In this document: positions 8,967 through 17,497 of the stretch, piece by piece
How positions within the stretch are numbered: position 1 is the first letter of the stretch
How the letters are laid out: the number at the start of each line of letters is the position of its first letter
NCBI GenBank assembly: GCA_964565685.1
Contig: CAZMFR010000003.1
Location: 1-64,000, forward strand
Reading direction: 5' to 3'
DNA length: 64,000 bases
DNA from: JAGWNR01 sp964565685
Lineage (GTDB): Bacteria > Patescibacteriota > Minisyncoccia > Phycocordibacterales > PALSA-1337
Notes under the pieces: model-generated
Told to the model about the DNA's origin: nothing
Seen by the model: only the letters and a program-made list of their open reading frames with translations
Database searches by the model: none
Made by a program: the position numbers and the translations under genes

Positions 8967-9368
8967 ATGAAGACTCCGACAATCGCTCCGACAGTCGGTG
9001 AGGTTATATCCGCTTATACCGGCAAGTCGGCTTATTTCCGGATCTATGACGGGAACAAGACTTGTGTAGGTAGCGGAGTGGCTTCCCAAAGCAATGGCTC
9101 GAGCAACAGCATTGAGATCCGTTTTGACCGCCATGTGGAAACAGACATCTCCCATAGAACAGACGACGGCGGAAAAGAAAAATTCGACATGGTTCCAGTG
9201 CGCGGAACCTATAAAAAGGGTCTCACCGAAAGGTTTTATTTTGATTCGGTGATCAAAGCAGATGAGCATGAGCTCTGGCTCGATTCAAAAGAGACCATCA
9301 TCAAATGCTACTTGCCGCCCTACATATTGGGCGCCTTCATAGAAAACATCTTGAGCCGTTGCGAGTGA
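8967..9368 (+). CDS. Conserved-looking hypothetical protein, 133 aa
   Basis: 133 aa, soluble, mixed charge, no motif I recognise (starts MKTPTIAPTVGEVISAYTGK). A GAAAGG Shine-Dalgarno lies 7 bases before ATG 8967, which makes that start better than the ATG six bases upstream. A strong terminator begins inside the last codons. It stands alone between divergent and codirectional neighbours. Confidence 0.65.
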   Translation: MKTPTIAPTVGEVISAYTGKSAYFRIYDGNKTCVGSGVASQSNGSSNSIEIRFDRHVETDISHRTDDGGKEKFDMVPVRGTYKKGLTERFYFDSVIKADEHELWLDSKETIIKCYLPPYILGAFIENILSRCE

Positions 9369-9391
9369 ACAAACTCGCACGGCTCTTTTTT
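9353..9391 (+). terminator. Intrinsic terminator overlapping a stop codon
   Basis: Stem GAGCCG-T-TGCGAGT paired with ACTCGCA-CGGCTC, with one bulged T, followed by six T. The TGA stop of the 8967 gene lies in the loop-side stem, so the terminator doubles as coding sequence. Confidence 0.85.
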
Positions 9392-9472
9392 GTGCATGGT
9401 CTCAGACAAAAAATCGCCGCCCGGCAAAAAACCAAAGCGACTCGTCACAGTGAAAAAGCGGCGTTACTATAG

Positions 9473-9478
9473 TATAAT
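9473..9478 (+). promoter_or_regulatory. -10 box, leaderless start
   Basis: TATAAT exactly 6 bp before ATG 9485. Confidence 0.55.
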
Positions 9479-9484
9479 CGCAAC

Positions 9485-10864
9485 ATGAATGATCGAATCA
9501 TCTATGTGACCCGCGACATCGAGCGCGCGCTCGGCGTTTTGCCGTCTGCAGATTATCTCATCGTCGCCAATGACAGCGAATATGCGCGTTCGGTAAAAGA
9601 AAAATATCCCGATTTTGTCCTTCTGATCGATTCCCCTGTTCCGCTTGACACATTTGGAATATTGGAAAAAGAAGAGACGGCAGCTTTCATAGAAAAAGCC
9701 GTGAACCAAAAAAAATACAGCTCGGGACTTTCGACTCGTCCTGCCGGCAGGCAGGCAGAGGATTTTCGGCTTGCAAAAGACAAACCGAACATCATTGTAT
9801 TCAAGAGCACGGCGCGCATAGAGGAGTTTTGCGCGAAAAATGGCTGGAAGCTTTTGAATCCTCCTTCCGCCCTTGCTGAAAAAATTGAAAACAAGATAAC
9901 TCAGACAGAATGGCTCGGCGAGCTTGCGGAGCTCTTGCCGCGTTTTGATATCGCACCGGCAAGAGAGATAAATTGGCAAAAGAAGACTCTCGTGCTCCAA
10001 TTTGCCCATGCGCATACAGGCCTCGGCACTGTTTTGGTCAATAATGAGAAAGAATTAAAGGAAATACAAAGACAATTTCCAGACCGTCCGATCAAAGCGA
10101 GCGAATACATAAAAGGACCGACTTTTACAGTGAACATTTCTGTCCAAGGGCTACCCTTGGACAAGCTAAATACAAGGGCTACCCTTGGACAAGCTAAATA
10201 CAAGGGCTACCCTTGGACAATAATCGGCAACCCCAGCTATCAGATCACTGGCATATCGCCTCTGACCGACAACCCATTCGCCACTGTCGGCAATGATTGG
10301 GGTCTGCCCTATACGCTATTGAGCGAGCGACACCTCGAAGAGCTTCGCAACATCGCGAAAAAAGTCGGCGCAAAGATGCGAGACAGCGGCTGGCGCGGTC
10401 TTTTTGGCATCGATGTGATCTATGACGAGGAGCGCGACCAGCTCAAACTAATAGAAATAAACGCCCGTCAGCCGGCTTCGACTACATATGAGTCACAGCT
10501 TCAATCGCGATTCCGTGGGCACGGGCTCGTTGGCGCGACTATTTTTGAGGCGCATCTAGCGGCGTTGACTGAATCAAAGGATGTCCATAGTACAAAGCCC
10601 GTCCAAGGGCTACCCTTGGACAAACAGATCGAGATAAACGATGGCGCACAGATCGTTCAGCGCGTGACAAAAAGTCTGTCCAATATGTCATCTTGGACAG
10701 AAAAGGTCGCCGCATTGAACGCGGCCGGTTATATCGCTATTCCCTATCCGAACACAAAGCCGAACTCCGATCTTTTGCGCATCCAAAGCGATAAATGCCT
10801 CATGGAAGGTCATGGCAAGTGGAATGCTCGCGGCGAAAAAATCATCGAGATTTTGGAAAAGTGA
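9485..10864 (+). CDS. ATP-grasp domain protein with in-frame repeat insertions
   Basis: 459 aa. An N-terminal pre-ATP-grasp region is followed by an ATP-grasp fold: KASEYIKGPTFTVNISV, GLFGIDVIYDEERDQLKLIEINARQP (E-x-N-x-R metal/ATP site near residue 325). The ligase substrate is unknown. Three non-conserved blocks look inserted: residues about 76-92 encoded by a Cys-free palindromic stretch (9716-9770), residues about 219-245 encoded by three copies of a 28-bp repeat, and residues about 372-379 encoded by one further copy. All keep the frame. A TATAAT box lies 6 bp upstream of the ATG, so the gene is probably leaderless. Confidence 0.8.
   Translation: MNDRIIYVTRDIERALGVLPSADYLIVANDSEYARSVKEKYPDFVLLIDSPVPLDTFGILEKEETAAFIEKAVNQKKYSSGLSTRPAGRQAEDFRLAKDKPNIIVFKSTARIEEFCAKNGWKLLNPPSALAEKIENKITQTEWLGELAELLPRFDIAPAREINWQKKTLVLQFAHAHTGLGTVLVNNEKELKEIQRQFPDRPIKASEYIKGPTFTVNISVQGLPLDKLNTRATLGQAKYKGYPWTIIGNPSYQITGISPLTDNPFATVGNDWGLPYTLLSERHLEELRNIAKKVGAKMRDSGWRGLFGIDVIYDEERDQLKLIEINARQPASTTYESQLQSRFRGHGLVGATIFEAHLAALTESKDVHSTKPVQGLPLDKQIEINDGAQIVQRVTKSLSNMSSWTEKVAALNAAGYIAIPYPNTKPNSDLLRIQSDKCLMEGHGKWNARGEKIIEILEK
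10142..10218 (+). repeat. Three tandem copies of a palindrome inside a gene
   Basis: CAAGGGCTACCCTTGGAC occurs three times at 28-29-bp spacing, joined by AAGCTAAATA. Each copy is read in a different frame (QGLPLDKLN, RATLGQAKY, KGYPWT), all without stops. Confidence 0.9.
10601..10621 (+). repeat. Single copy of the CAAGGG-CCCTTG palindrome in a gene
   Basis: GTCCAAGGGCTACCCTTGGA with the final C, in frame inside the ATP-grasp gene, adding VQGLPLDK. Confidence 0.85.
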
Positions 10865-10884
10865 TGTTTTGAGCTATAGTTTAG

Positions 10885-10940
10885 AGAAGCAGAAAGTATA
10901 CGCATCCTGTATTTTCTTTCTACTTTATATTTTCTACTGA
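10885..10940. repeat. Imperfect palindromic element
   Basis: GCAGAAAGTATACG left arm and a CTTTCTACTTTAT-TTTCTACT right arm, directly before the start codon at 10946. Confidence 0.5.
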
Positions 10941-10945
10941 TCTTC

Positions 10946-11716
10946 ATGAACACCAAACTCATCTCAAAACCTGCGCTAGATACAATCGATCAATACATGC
11001 ATTTTAGGGTCGGCCAAGCCGAATGCGCGGTCCCATACTTTAACAACAAGCACAAAAGGCAGAGGATCGGTCTGCGTGCAGCCGTCGGAAAAGGAAGCCC
11101 GAAAGAGATTCTCGATGAGGTCGAGATCGCTGGCATGAAAGAAAAAACAAAGCCGGAAACATGGACCGATATCCTCTTGAAAAAATTCATGTGCGACGAA
11201 GACATAGGCATCGACTGCTCTGGTCTGGCTTTTTATGTCCTATCTGCGGAAAGCAAAGCCCGCGGCAAGGGCTCGCTCGATCGGCATCTTGCTTTTCCTG
11301 ATCGAAATTTTTTAAAGCGTTTGAAGGCAAAATTACGGCCAGTTGAAAATACAGACGTCCTTGTTTTTGCCAATGATAAAAATAGCATCTCTATCGACTT
11401 GCAAAAAATAGAGCCAGGAGATTTTATAGCCATGATCGGCACAGATACAGAGCGAAATCACATCCTGATCATCCACGAGGTCGATTATCAGAATTTCTCA
11501 CCGATAGCCATCCATTACACTCATTCGATCGCTTGGTCTGACGACGGACAATATGGGCATGGCGTGCGGCAAGGTCTGATCGAAGTCCTAGAGCCGACAA
11601 AAGGCCTTCTAGACCAAAAATGGACGGAAAAAGAAAAAACCGGCGCGGAAAATCAAACGTACTCGCGTGCCAAAATCTCAAGGACAGAGATCAGGAGATT
11701 GAATCGATGGAATTGA
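10946..11716 (+). CDS. NlpC/P60-like cysteine peptidase domain protein
   Basis: 256 aa. DIGIDCSGLAFYVLS near residues 90-104 gives the catalytic Cys in a DCSG context, and PGDFIAMIG...NHILIIHEV near residues 155-180 gives the His, the order seen in NlpC/P60 and CHAP-like peptidases. No signal peptide is seen, so the protein may act in the cytosol or be exported by other means. The C-terminal 40 residues are charged and probably disordered. It is next to mraY and other wall genes, which fits a role in wall peptide metabolism. Confidence 0.65.
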   Translation: MNTKLISKPALDTIDQYMHFRVGQAECAVPYFNNKHKRQRIGLRAAVGKGSPKEILDEVEIAGMKEKTKPETWTDILLKKFMCDEDIGIDCSGLAFYVLSAESKARGKGSLDRHLAFPDRNFLKRLKAKLRPVENTDVLVFANDKNSISIDLQKIEPGDFIAMIGTDTERNHILIIHEVDYQNFSPIAIHYTHSIAWSDDGQYGHGVRQGLIEVLEPTKGLLDQKWTEKEKTGAENQTYSRAKISRTEIRRLNRWN

Positions 11717-11795
11717 ATAAAATACAAAAGGAGAAAAGAACAAAGGTATATTATGATTCATTTTCAATAAATGATTCTTGTGTTAATCTAGCATC

Positions 11796-12923
11796 ATGAT
11801 CAACTTTCTCCAGACCACCGGCGACTTGGCCAACACCATGGGTTTTATATGCTTCTCCGCTGTCGTGGCCTTTGCTTGGGCTCCATTCCTTACAGCCGCC
11901 CTATATAAATACCATGTGGCCAAAGCGCCAAAACAAGAGCTGGCTGCCATCGAAGGACGTCAAAACAGAAAACAAGTCCCCGAAATGGGCGGTCTTTTGG
12001 TCATCTTAACAGTAGCTGTGCTCACTTATATTTTCGATTGGTCCAGATCGTACACGTGGGTGCCGATCGGCGTCATGCTCCTGTCCGCTTTCCTGGGCGG
12101 CATCGACGACGTCATGAATATCTACGGCCACGAGCGGCGTTCGAGAAAGATAAACCAAGCGATGACGCTTATGCGCGTGCACAAGGAAATCCGCATGCGC
12201 ATCTGGTATGCGGTCACATTGCCATGGACGTGCTTCAAACGCCTCTCTGCTTGGCTTGGGTCTCGTCCGGGCAAGGGCGTTCTGGTTCATGAGAAGCTCA
12301 TCCTTCAATTCATCGCCGGCGCGGCGGCGGCATGGTGGATCTATGCAAAGCTCGGGCCTGCCTGGGATTATTTCTATATACCGTTCGGTCCGGCCATATA
12401 TCTCGGTTGGTTCATAGTACCGGTCGTCATATTCATAGTCATGTTCACAGCCAACGCAGTCAACATCGCAGACGGCATGGACGGTTTGGCTGGAGGCATG
12501 CTCATCATTACTTTTTCCGCTTTGACCTTGCTTTCTTGGACGAACGGCTTCGGCCAGATCGCGATAGTCAACGCTATCACAGTAGGCGCTTTGGTCGCTT
12601 ATACCTATTTCAATATAAAGCCGGCACGGTTCATGATGGGTGATGTCGGATCGCTCGGTCTCGGCGCGCTGCTCGCCGTGAACACTTTGGCCATAGGCGA
12701 GATAGGCGCTCTGTTCTTTCTCGGCTTTATGTTCTATATCGAGGCCATCACAGTCATCATCCAGGTATTCAGCCGTGCCATTCTGCATCGCCGAGTCTTC
12801 AAGATGGCGCCGATCCATCACCATTTTGAATTGATCGGATGGAGCGAAGAAAAAACCATCATGCGCTTCTGGATCGTTCATTTCATATTCGTGGTGTTCG
12901 GAGTCTGGCTGGCACTTCACTAA
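11796..12923 (+). CDS. mraY: Phospho-N-acetylmuramoyl-pentapeptide transferase MraY
   Basis: 375 aa polytopic membrane enzyme that attaches UDP-MurNAc-pentapeptide to undecaprenyl phosphate to form lipid I. Diagnostic motifs: NAVNIADGMDGLAGG (catalytic Asp region), RFMMGDVGSLGLGALL, and the cytosolic HHHFELIGWSEEKTIMRFW signature that separates MraY from WecA-type enzymes. Length is near the family norm. It opens a run of wall genes on the plus strand. The 79-bp gap upstream has AT-rich sequence but no clear Shine-Dalgarno. Confidence 0.96.
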   Translation: MINFLQTTGDLANTMGFICFSAVVAFAWAPFLTAALYKYHVAKAPKQELAAIEGRQNRKQVPEMGGLLVILTVAVLTYIFDWSRSYTWVPIGVMLLSAFLGGIDDVMNIYGHERRSRKINQAMTLMRVHKEIRMRIWYAVTLPWTCFKRLSAWLGSRPGKGVLVHEKLILQFIAGAAAAWWIYAKLGPAWDYFYIPFGPAIYLGWFIVPVVIFIVMFTANAVNIADGMDGLAGGMLIITFSALTLLSWTNGFGQIAIVNAITVGALVAYTYFNIKPARFMMGDVGSLGLGALLAVNTLAIGEIGALFFLGFMFYIEAITVIIQVFSRAILHRRVFKMAPIHHHFELIGWSEEKTIMRFWIVHFIFVVFGVWLALH

Positions 12924-12925
12924 TT

Positions 12926-13035
12926 TAAAATTAAAAAATTCAAAATGAAAAATGACATTGTAAAATCTTAAATCATGACAATCTAAACGTTTTGATTTAT
13001 AATTTTGCATTTTGATTTTTACATTTTCAATTGAG
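12926..13035. repeat. AT-rich imperfect palindrome
   Basis: TCAAAATGAAAAATGACA in the left arm is matched by a complement of the right arm around GCATTTTGATTTTTACA. It fills the mraY to 13038 gap completely. Confidence 0.5.
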
Positions 13036-13037
13036 AT

Positions 13038-13709
13038 ATGAAATACCTAACTTGGCAAGAACAAAAAATAACGGACTTCTCTCCCGAAAAAGTTTCGGCT
13101 ATGTACGACCGCGGATTCGTATTCACTCGCATCGGCAAGGGCATCATGCATCAGACCCGTTCCTGCCGCATCGACTTGGACAAGTTTTCCTTGACGAGCG
13201 AGAATAGGAGGATATTGAAGAAGGGCGCGGATATCTCGCTGTCACACGATGCGCTTCCCCTTTCCGGCTATTCATGGACGATCGGCAAAACTGCGAAAGA
13301 CTTCTACTCGACCAAATTCGGCGAAGGCATCATGAGCGCTCAAAAGATAAAAGAGATGCTCACAGACAACGTCAAAAGCAACTTCAACGCTCTCATCGGC
13401 TACTCGAATGATAAAGGTGAGAAGATCGGCTACGCCATTTGTTACGAAAACGACAGCATCGTACACTATTCTTATCCTTTCTATGACCTCTCGAAAGCTC
13501 AAAAAGACATGGGTCTAATCATGATGACAAAGATGATCGACAAAGCAAAGAAAGATGGCAAGCGCTATCTCTATCTCGGCTCTCTCCAACGTCCGACTGA
13601 CACGTACAAATTCCAATTCGAAGGGCTTGAATGGTTCAATGGCGAGGAGTGGGAGACCAATCTAGAAAAAGTGAAGAAGATGTTGAAAAATGATAAGATA
13701 AGCATGTGA
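13038..13709 (+). CDS. Arginyl-tRNA-protein transferase-like (GNAT fold) protein
   Basis: 223 aa. The middle and C-terminal parts resemble the ATE C-terminal GNAT-like domain of arginyl/leucyl-tRNA-protein transferases: SGYSWTIGKTAKDFYSTKF, IGYAICYEND, HYSYPFYDLSKAQKDMGLIMM and KRYLYLGSLQ. Such enzymes use charged tRNA to modify proteins, or in related families transfer amino acids to wall precursors. Position between mraY and an Mpl-like ligase leaves both options open. The assignment is at fold level only. Confidence 0.6.
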   Translation: MKYLTWQEQKITDFSPEKVSAMYDRGFVFTRIGKGIMHQTRSCRIDLDKFSLTSENRRILKKGADISLSHDALPLSGYSWTIGKTAKDFYSTKFGEGIMSAQKIKEMLTDNVKSNFNALIGYSNDKGEKIGYAICYENDSIVHYSYPFYDLSKAQKDMGLIMMTKMIDKAKKDGKRYLYLGSLQRPTDTYKFQFEGLEWFNGEEWETNLEKVKKMLKNDKISM

Positions 13710-13716
13710 AGCTAAA

Positions 13717-13790
13717 AGTCCTTGAAGTCTGTAAATAAAGAATGCTCGCATTCGCTTTATGGACCTTATAGACTTGATAGACTTTATGAC
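13717..13790. repeat. Imperfect palindromic element
   Basis: AAGTCCTTGAAGTC and CATAAAG-type arms facing GACTTGATAGACTTTATG, filling the gap before ATG 13793. Confidence 0.45.
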
Positions 13791-13792
13791 TG

Positions 13793-15235
13793 ATGAAAAA
13801 TCTAGACTTACCATCACACATCCACATCATCGGCATCGCCGGCGTGGCTACGAGCGCCTTGGCGATCGCCTTTCATAAGGCAGGCGTCAAAGTGACCGGC
13901 TCCGACAAGGGTTTCTACCCACCTGTCTCGACCGAGCTCGAAAAACAAGGCATCAGCTTTTATGCAGGATGGCATCCTGAAAAAATGGTCGATGGCGGAG
14001 CACCGGATGTAGTCATGATAGGTACCGCTTCAGGAACGCAGAATCCAGAGACTTTATATATAAAGGAGCACAATATCCCATCTTATTCATATCCTGAGAT
14101 CATCGGAAAATTCTTCGTCAAGAAGAACTCGATCGTATGTGCTGGGACATGGGGCAAAACCACCACATCTGCCATTCTTTCTCATATCCTGCTAAAAGCC
14201 GGTTTCGATCCAAGCTACATGTTCGGCGGCATTTCCCTTTCGCACGAATCTGCGGCACACCTCGGCAAGAGCGATTGGAGTGTGTTCGAAGGAGACGAGT
14301 ACAAGAGCTCGCCGACCGATTCGCGGCCAAAGTTCGCGCACTACAGCCCGACTCACCTCCTTCTCACCTCCGTCGCATGGGATCATGCCGATCTTTACCC
14401 GACAGAAAAGATATATTTCGATGCTTTCGAGAAACTTGTACAAGGGATACCCTCGGACGGGCTTCTCGTCGTGAATGCGGATGACGATGGCGTAGCCCGT
14501 GTCTTGCGCGGAGCGAGCAAAGACAAAGCGCTCGAGCCAAGATTGATCAGATATGGCAAAGCCATGAATGCTGATTACTCTTATGACAACGTCCAACCTT
14601 CAAAGGACGGTTTGCGGTTCGATATCTCTCACAATGACAAGAAAACGAGCATATCGTCGCCGATGCTCGGTCGCTTCAATGCAGAGAACATCACCGCTGC
14701 TTTCGCAATGGCGAGCGAGCTCGGCGTGCCAGCTGAAAAGATAACGGCTGCGATCAAGGATTTCAAAGGCATCAAACGCAGATTAGAAAAAAGATTTGAG
14801 GGGACCGTGACGGTCTTTGATTGTCATGCTCCGACTCCTGACAAGGTCGCATCCGTCCTCGCCAGCTTGCGCGAAGCATATGCCAAGAAGATCATCGCCG
14901 TCTTTGAGCCGAACATAGGCGGTCGCGAGCGCGCCTCAGCGGCAAAATATGATAATGCTTTTAAAGATGCGGATGCGGTCATCATTCCGCGCCTGACCAA
15001 GCTTAAGGTCGCAAATGATCAAAGAACAGTAATCGATGGTCAAGAAAAGCCGATGGGGGGTGATGAACTTGCTAATGTCATTGGAGAAACCCAACCAAGT
15101 TGCACATACGAAGAAAATGACGATAATCTTGTCAGTTTTTTAGCGTTCCAGGCAAAGAAAGGCGACGTTATCGCCTTTCTCGGCTCTCATGGTTTTAGAG
15201 GAATGATAGAAGAAGTCGTAAAAAAATTAACCTGA
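13793..15235 (+). CDS. Mur ligase family protein, Mpl/MurC-like
   Basis: 480 aa, three-domain Mur ligase. N-terminal Rossmann part HIIGIAGVATSALAIAF, ATP P-loop CAGTWGKTTTSAIL near residues 118-131, then FEGDEYKSSPTDSRPKF and AWDHADLYPTEKIYF, which match the Mpl pattern (murein tripeptide ligase) better than MurC. The C-terminal domain begins at FDCHAPTPDKV and has FEPNIGGRER. It should ligate an amino acid or peptide to UDP-MurNAc. Without a second MurC in the window it could fill the MurC step. A degenerate copy of the palindromic repeat sits in frame at 14438-14458. Confidence 0.82.
   Translation: MKNLDLPSHIHIIGIAGVATSALAIAFHKAGVKVTGSDKGFYPPVSTELEKQGISFYAGWHPEKMVDGGAPDVVMIGTASGTQNPETLYIKEHNIPSYSYPEIIGKFFVKKNSIVCAGTWGKTTTSAILSHILLKAGFDPSYMFGGISLSHESAAHLGKSDWSVFEGDEYKSSPTDSRPKFAHYSPTHLLLTSVAWDHADLYPTEKIYFDAFEKLVQGIPSDGLLVVNADDDGVARVLRGASKDKALEPRLIRYGKAMNADYSYDNVQPSKDGLRFDISHNDKKTSISSPMLGRFNAENITAAFAMASELGVPAEKITAAIKDFKGIKRRLEKRFEGTVTVFDCHAPTPDKVASVLASLREAYAKKIIAVFEPNIGGRERASAAKYDNAFKDADAVIIPRLTKLKVANDQRTVIDGQEKPMGGDELANVIGETQPSCTYEENDDNLVSFLAFQAKKGDVIAFLGSHGFRGMIEEVVKKLT
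14438..14458 (+). repeat. Diverged CAAGGG palindrome in the Mur ligase gene
   Basis: GTACAAGGGATACCCTCGGA, in frame (VQGIPSDG). It is imperfect, so it is either an old copy or chance similarity. Confidence 0.45.
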
Positions 15236-15335
15236 TCTCTAATTGATTTGATTGATCAAAAAAACACCCGCATTCCAATCAATCACCGGCGCTTGATGAT
15301 TTTTTAGAAGTTATGATGATCAGACCGATTAGAGA
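15233..15335. repeat. Inverted repeat between convergent genes
   Basis: ATCTCTAATTGATTTGATTG near 15235 pairs imperfectly with the complement of GATCAGACCGATTAGAGAT near 15333. It may act as a bidirectional stop signal. Confidence 0.5.
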
Positions 15336-15342
15336 TTTCCGC

Positions 15343-15507
15343 TCATTTTCCTTCATCTACAATTTCCGTCTCGATCTTGTCCCCTTCTATCCTTCGCACG
15401 AGCAGAGTGATGCCGCAAATGTTGCATTCGATTATGATTCCCTCCTTCATCATGGGATAACGTGACAGATCTACGTCATTTTTGCATTCTGGACAAATTG
15501 CTTTCAT
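15343..15507 (-). CDS. LysW-like small zinc-ribbon protein
   Basis: 54 aa. CPECKNDVDLSRYPMMKEG followed by IIECNICGITLLV gives two CxxC knuckles, the layout of LysW amino-group carrier proteins and related zinc ribbons. The C-terminal EDWGE tail that carries the substrate in true LysW is absent (ends EIVDEGK), so a carrier role is doubtful. Start is ATG 15507; the 24 codons upstream in the same frame are encoded by a palindromic element and are probably not translated. Confidence 0.7.
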   Translation of the reverse strand: MKAICPECKNDVDLSRYPMMKEGIIIECNICGITLLVRRIEGDKIETEIVDEGK

Positions 15508-15509
15508 AT

Positions 15510-15600
15510 AATTTAGTCGGAAGTCGAAAATACCGAGCCGAAAGCCAACGCAATAGCTCTTGACTTTATTGGCTTTCAAATCTGGACTTTACTGACTTGT
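15510..15600. repeat. Imperfect palindromic element, GTCGAAA type
   Basis: GTCGGAAGTCGAAAATACCG and GCCGAAAGCCAA face TTGGCTTTCAAATC and GGACTTTACTGACTT. It lies between the divergent starts at 15507 and 15628. Confidence 0.6.
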
Positions 15601-15627
15601 TCCTATTTTAGATGAAAGAGAGTAGTA

Positions 15628-16650
15628 TTGCAAGAAAGCGAGCTGAAAGATCGTATCTCGCCGGCAAAGCTCGATTTTAATATGATCACTCCCCAACAAA
15701 ATTATCCTGACCTTGCCGATGTAGTCGGCGTCTCTTCGCTTTACCTTAAACGCGAAGACCTGCATCCATATGGCTCGCACAAGGGCCGCTCCATCCCAGT
15801 CATGATCGACCATTATTTAGGCCAAGGGAAACGACATTTTGCCATCTCATCATCAGGCAATGCGGCGCTCGCAGCGGCACGGCACATAAAAAAATTGAAC
15901 GGGGACGCCACTTCGAGGATAATCCTCGAGATTCTCGTCGGCAACAAGATAACAGAACACAAGCTAGCCAAGCTCACCGACCTCGCGGATTTCAACGTCT
16001 CGGTCATGCGTTTTGAGCGGCCATTGCAAACGTTGACTAAAAAAACCGCCGATGGCTCGATCCAAAGCTTGCGACAGTCGACTGATGACATCGCATTAAT
16101 CGGCTATGAATCGCTCGCAAAAGAATTAGAACAGATAAAAGACTTGCAGGCAGTATTTGTGGCGACATCGTCTGGAACGACATCGCAAGCTTTGGCTAAA
16201 TATTTTTTGAAGAAGATCGAAGACCGAAGATCGAAGGCCGAAAGTCTGGAAAAACAAAACTCTGGGCTCGGGGCTTTTGACTCGCCGTTCCTGTCGGCAA
16301 ACAGGGGACTTAAACCCGTTGAAATCCACATCGTCCAGACGACATCCTGCCATCCGATGGCTAGTGAATTCACAGATTCTATTGGAAGCGAAGATCAATC
16401 GACCGCAGATGCCATAGTCGACATGACCGCTAACCGCAAAAAAACTTTGATTCCCTTGATAAAAAAGACCGGCGGATTCGGTTGGATAGCGACGAATGAA
16501 GAGATCGCGACCGCCCAAGAGCTAATCGAAAAACATGCAAAAATAGGATGCTCGCCAAACGGCGCACTTGCCACAGCAGGTTTGATGCAGGCGGTCTTTT
16601 CAGGCAAGGAATGGAATGGCTCAGTGGCATGTGTTATCGGCGGAGAATAA
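15628..16650 (+). CDS. PLP-dependent fold-type II enzyme, threonine synthase-like
   Basis: 340 aa. YLKREDLHPYGSHKGR near residues 38-53 carries the Schiff-base Lys, SSSGNAALAAA near residue 73 binds the PLP phosphate, and SSGTTSQAL is the second phosphate-side loop. This is the layout of threonine synthase and related beta-eliminating enzymes, but the sequence is shorter than threonine synthase and the substrate is not clear. Start is a TTG with GAGAG five bases upstream; no in-frame ATG is closer. Residues about 194-232 (encoded by 16210-16325) are a palindromic insertion in frame. Confidence 0.75.
   Translation: MQESELKDRISPAKLDFNMITPQQNYPDLADVVGVSSLYLKREDLHPYGSHKGRSIPVMIDHYLGQGKRHFAISSSGNAALAAARHIKKLNGDATSRIILEILVGNKITEHKLAKLTDLADFNVSVMRFERPLQTLTKKTADGSIQSLRQSTDDIALIGYESLAKELEQIKDLQAVFVATSSGTTSQALAKYFLKKIEDRRSKAESLEKQNSGLGAFDSPFLSANRGLKPVEIHIVQTTSCHPMASEFTDSIGSEDQSTADAIVDMTANRKKTLIPLIKKTGGFGWIATNEEIATAQELIEKHAKIGCSPNGALATAGLMQAVFSGKEWNGSVACVIGGE
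16210..16325 (+). repeat. Palindromic insertion inside the PLP enzyme gene
   Basis: Left arm GACCGAAGATCGAAGGCCGA and AAGTC; right arm GGGCTCGGGGCTTTTGACTC. It encodes a Glu/Arg/Lys/Ser-rich loop absent from the fold, without a frame change. Confidence 0.6.
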
Positions 16651-16669
16651 TACAAGGGCTACCCTTGTA
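16651..16669. repeat. TACAAGGGCTACCCTTGTA palindrome
   Basis: Perfect 9-bp arms with a single central base, immediately after the TAA stop of the PLP enzyme gene. Confidence 0.85.
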
Positions 16670-16762
16670 TTCGACTTTATCCACAATCGCCATATTTTTG
16701 ACCTATTTCAAGAGTTATACTAAACGCATAGTAATTATTTAACTTTTTAACAAAACATTTTC

Positions 16763-17434
16763 ATGTCTCTAAAAATAACCCCCCCCCTGCGTTCTATCGT
16801 CTCTAAAATAGCGGCGTTTGGCATAATAGCTGTCGGTGCCATCGGCATTTCAGTCCTTGCACAGACCACTGGTACATGGACGCGGGCTACCGCAACTCCG
16901 CCAAATGGCAATGTACCAGCGCCGATCAATGTGGGAAGCAATCTTCAAGAAAAGCTCGGCTCGATTTTGCTTGACGGGAATCTTGGAATCCTAGGCAATT
17001 TAGTCGTGGCCACAGGCAGCCCACAGGTCGGTGATGTCTTGACTGCCCTTGATGCAACTGGAACGGTGGGGTGGGCCGCTCCGTCGTATGGAGGTGGAAC
17101 TACAATAATTACGGGCGAGGTAGAAAGTCCTACTGGAACGACTACAGCCACTCTTTCTCTCCCATCTGGAGTATGGACATTAAATGTCATAAGTACAACT
17201 TTTGAATGTCAGATAGCTCCAGCGTCATTAAAATTAGATGGTGTAGTCATTGGTTCTTACACTGGAACTTACGAAGGCGACACAGAAGGTTGTAATGAAC
17301 TCACTATTGACGGAAGCGCCAACAATGTTTCTTCAGGTTCTCATACTTTTACTTATTATTTTAATCCATATATTGACCAGTCATGGCCTAATGGACATAG
17401 TGCTCAATTCTCTTGGATCGCTTACAAGAATTAA
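16763..17434 (+). CDS. Secreted or surface-anchored protein, unknown function
   Basis: 223 aa. A hydrophobic segment at residues 15-34 (signal peptide or anchor) is followed by TWTRATATPPNGNVPAPINV and GSILLDGNLGILGNLVVATG, a segment type common in exported Parcubacteria proteins. The C-terminal 110 residues are Thr/Ser/Gly-rich and look like a beta-sandwich with two Cys that could pair. Function unknown; surface location is a fair inference. Confidence 0.65.
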   Translation: MSLKITPPLRSIVSKIAAFGIIAVGAIGISVLAQTTGTWTRATATPPNGNVPAPINVGSNLQEKLGSILLDGNLGILGNLVVATGSPQVGDVLTALDATGTVGWAAPSYGGGTTIITGEVESPTGTTTATLSLPSGVWTLNVISTTFECQIAPASLKLDGVVIGSYTGTYEGDTEGCNELTIDGSANNVSSGSHTFTYYFNPYIDQSWPNGHSAQFSWIAYKN

Positions 17435-17497
17435 CTCTTTACTCCCACCGGTTAAAATAGGATTTCTTGATTAAAAAATATTTTAACTACTAAAATC

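Noticed and set aside
10142..10218. Three regularly spaced repeats as a CRISPR array
   Set aside because: Spacers are identical 10-base linkers, the unit lies inside a coding frame and no cas genes are present.
12006..13010. 334-aa open frame on the minus strand
   Set aside because: It lies opposite mraY, is rich in His and Asp in a way typical of an antisense frame, and has no recognisable domain.
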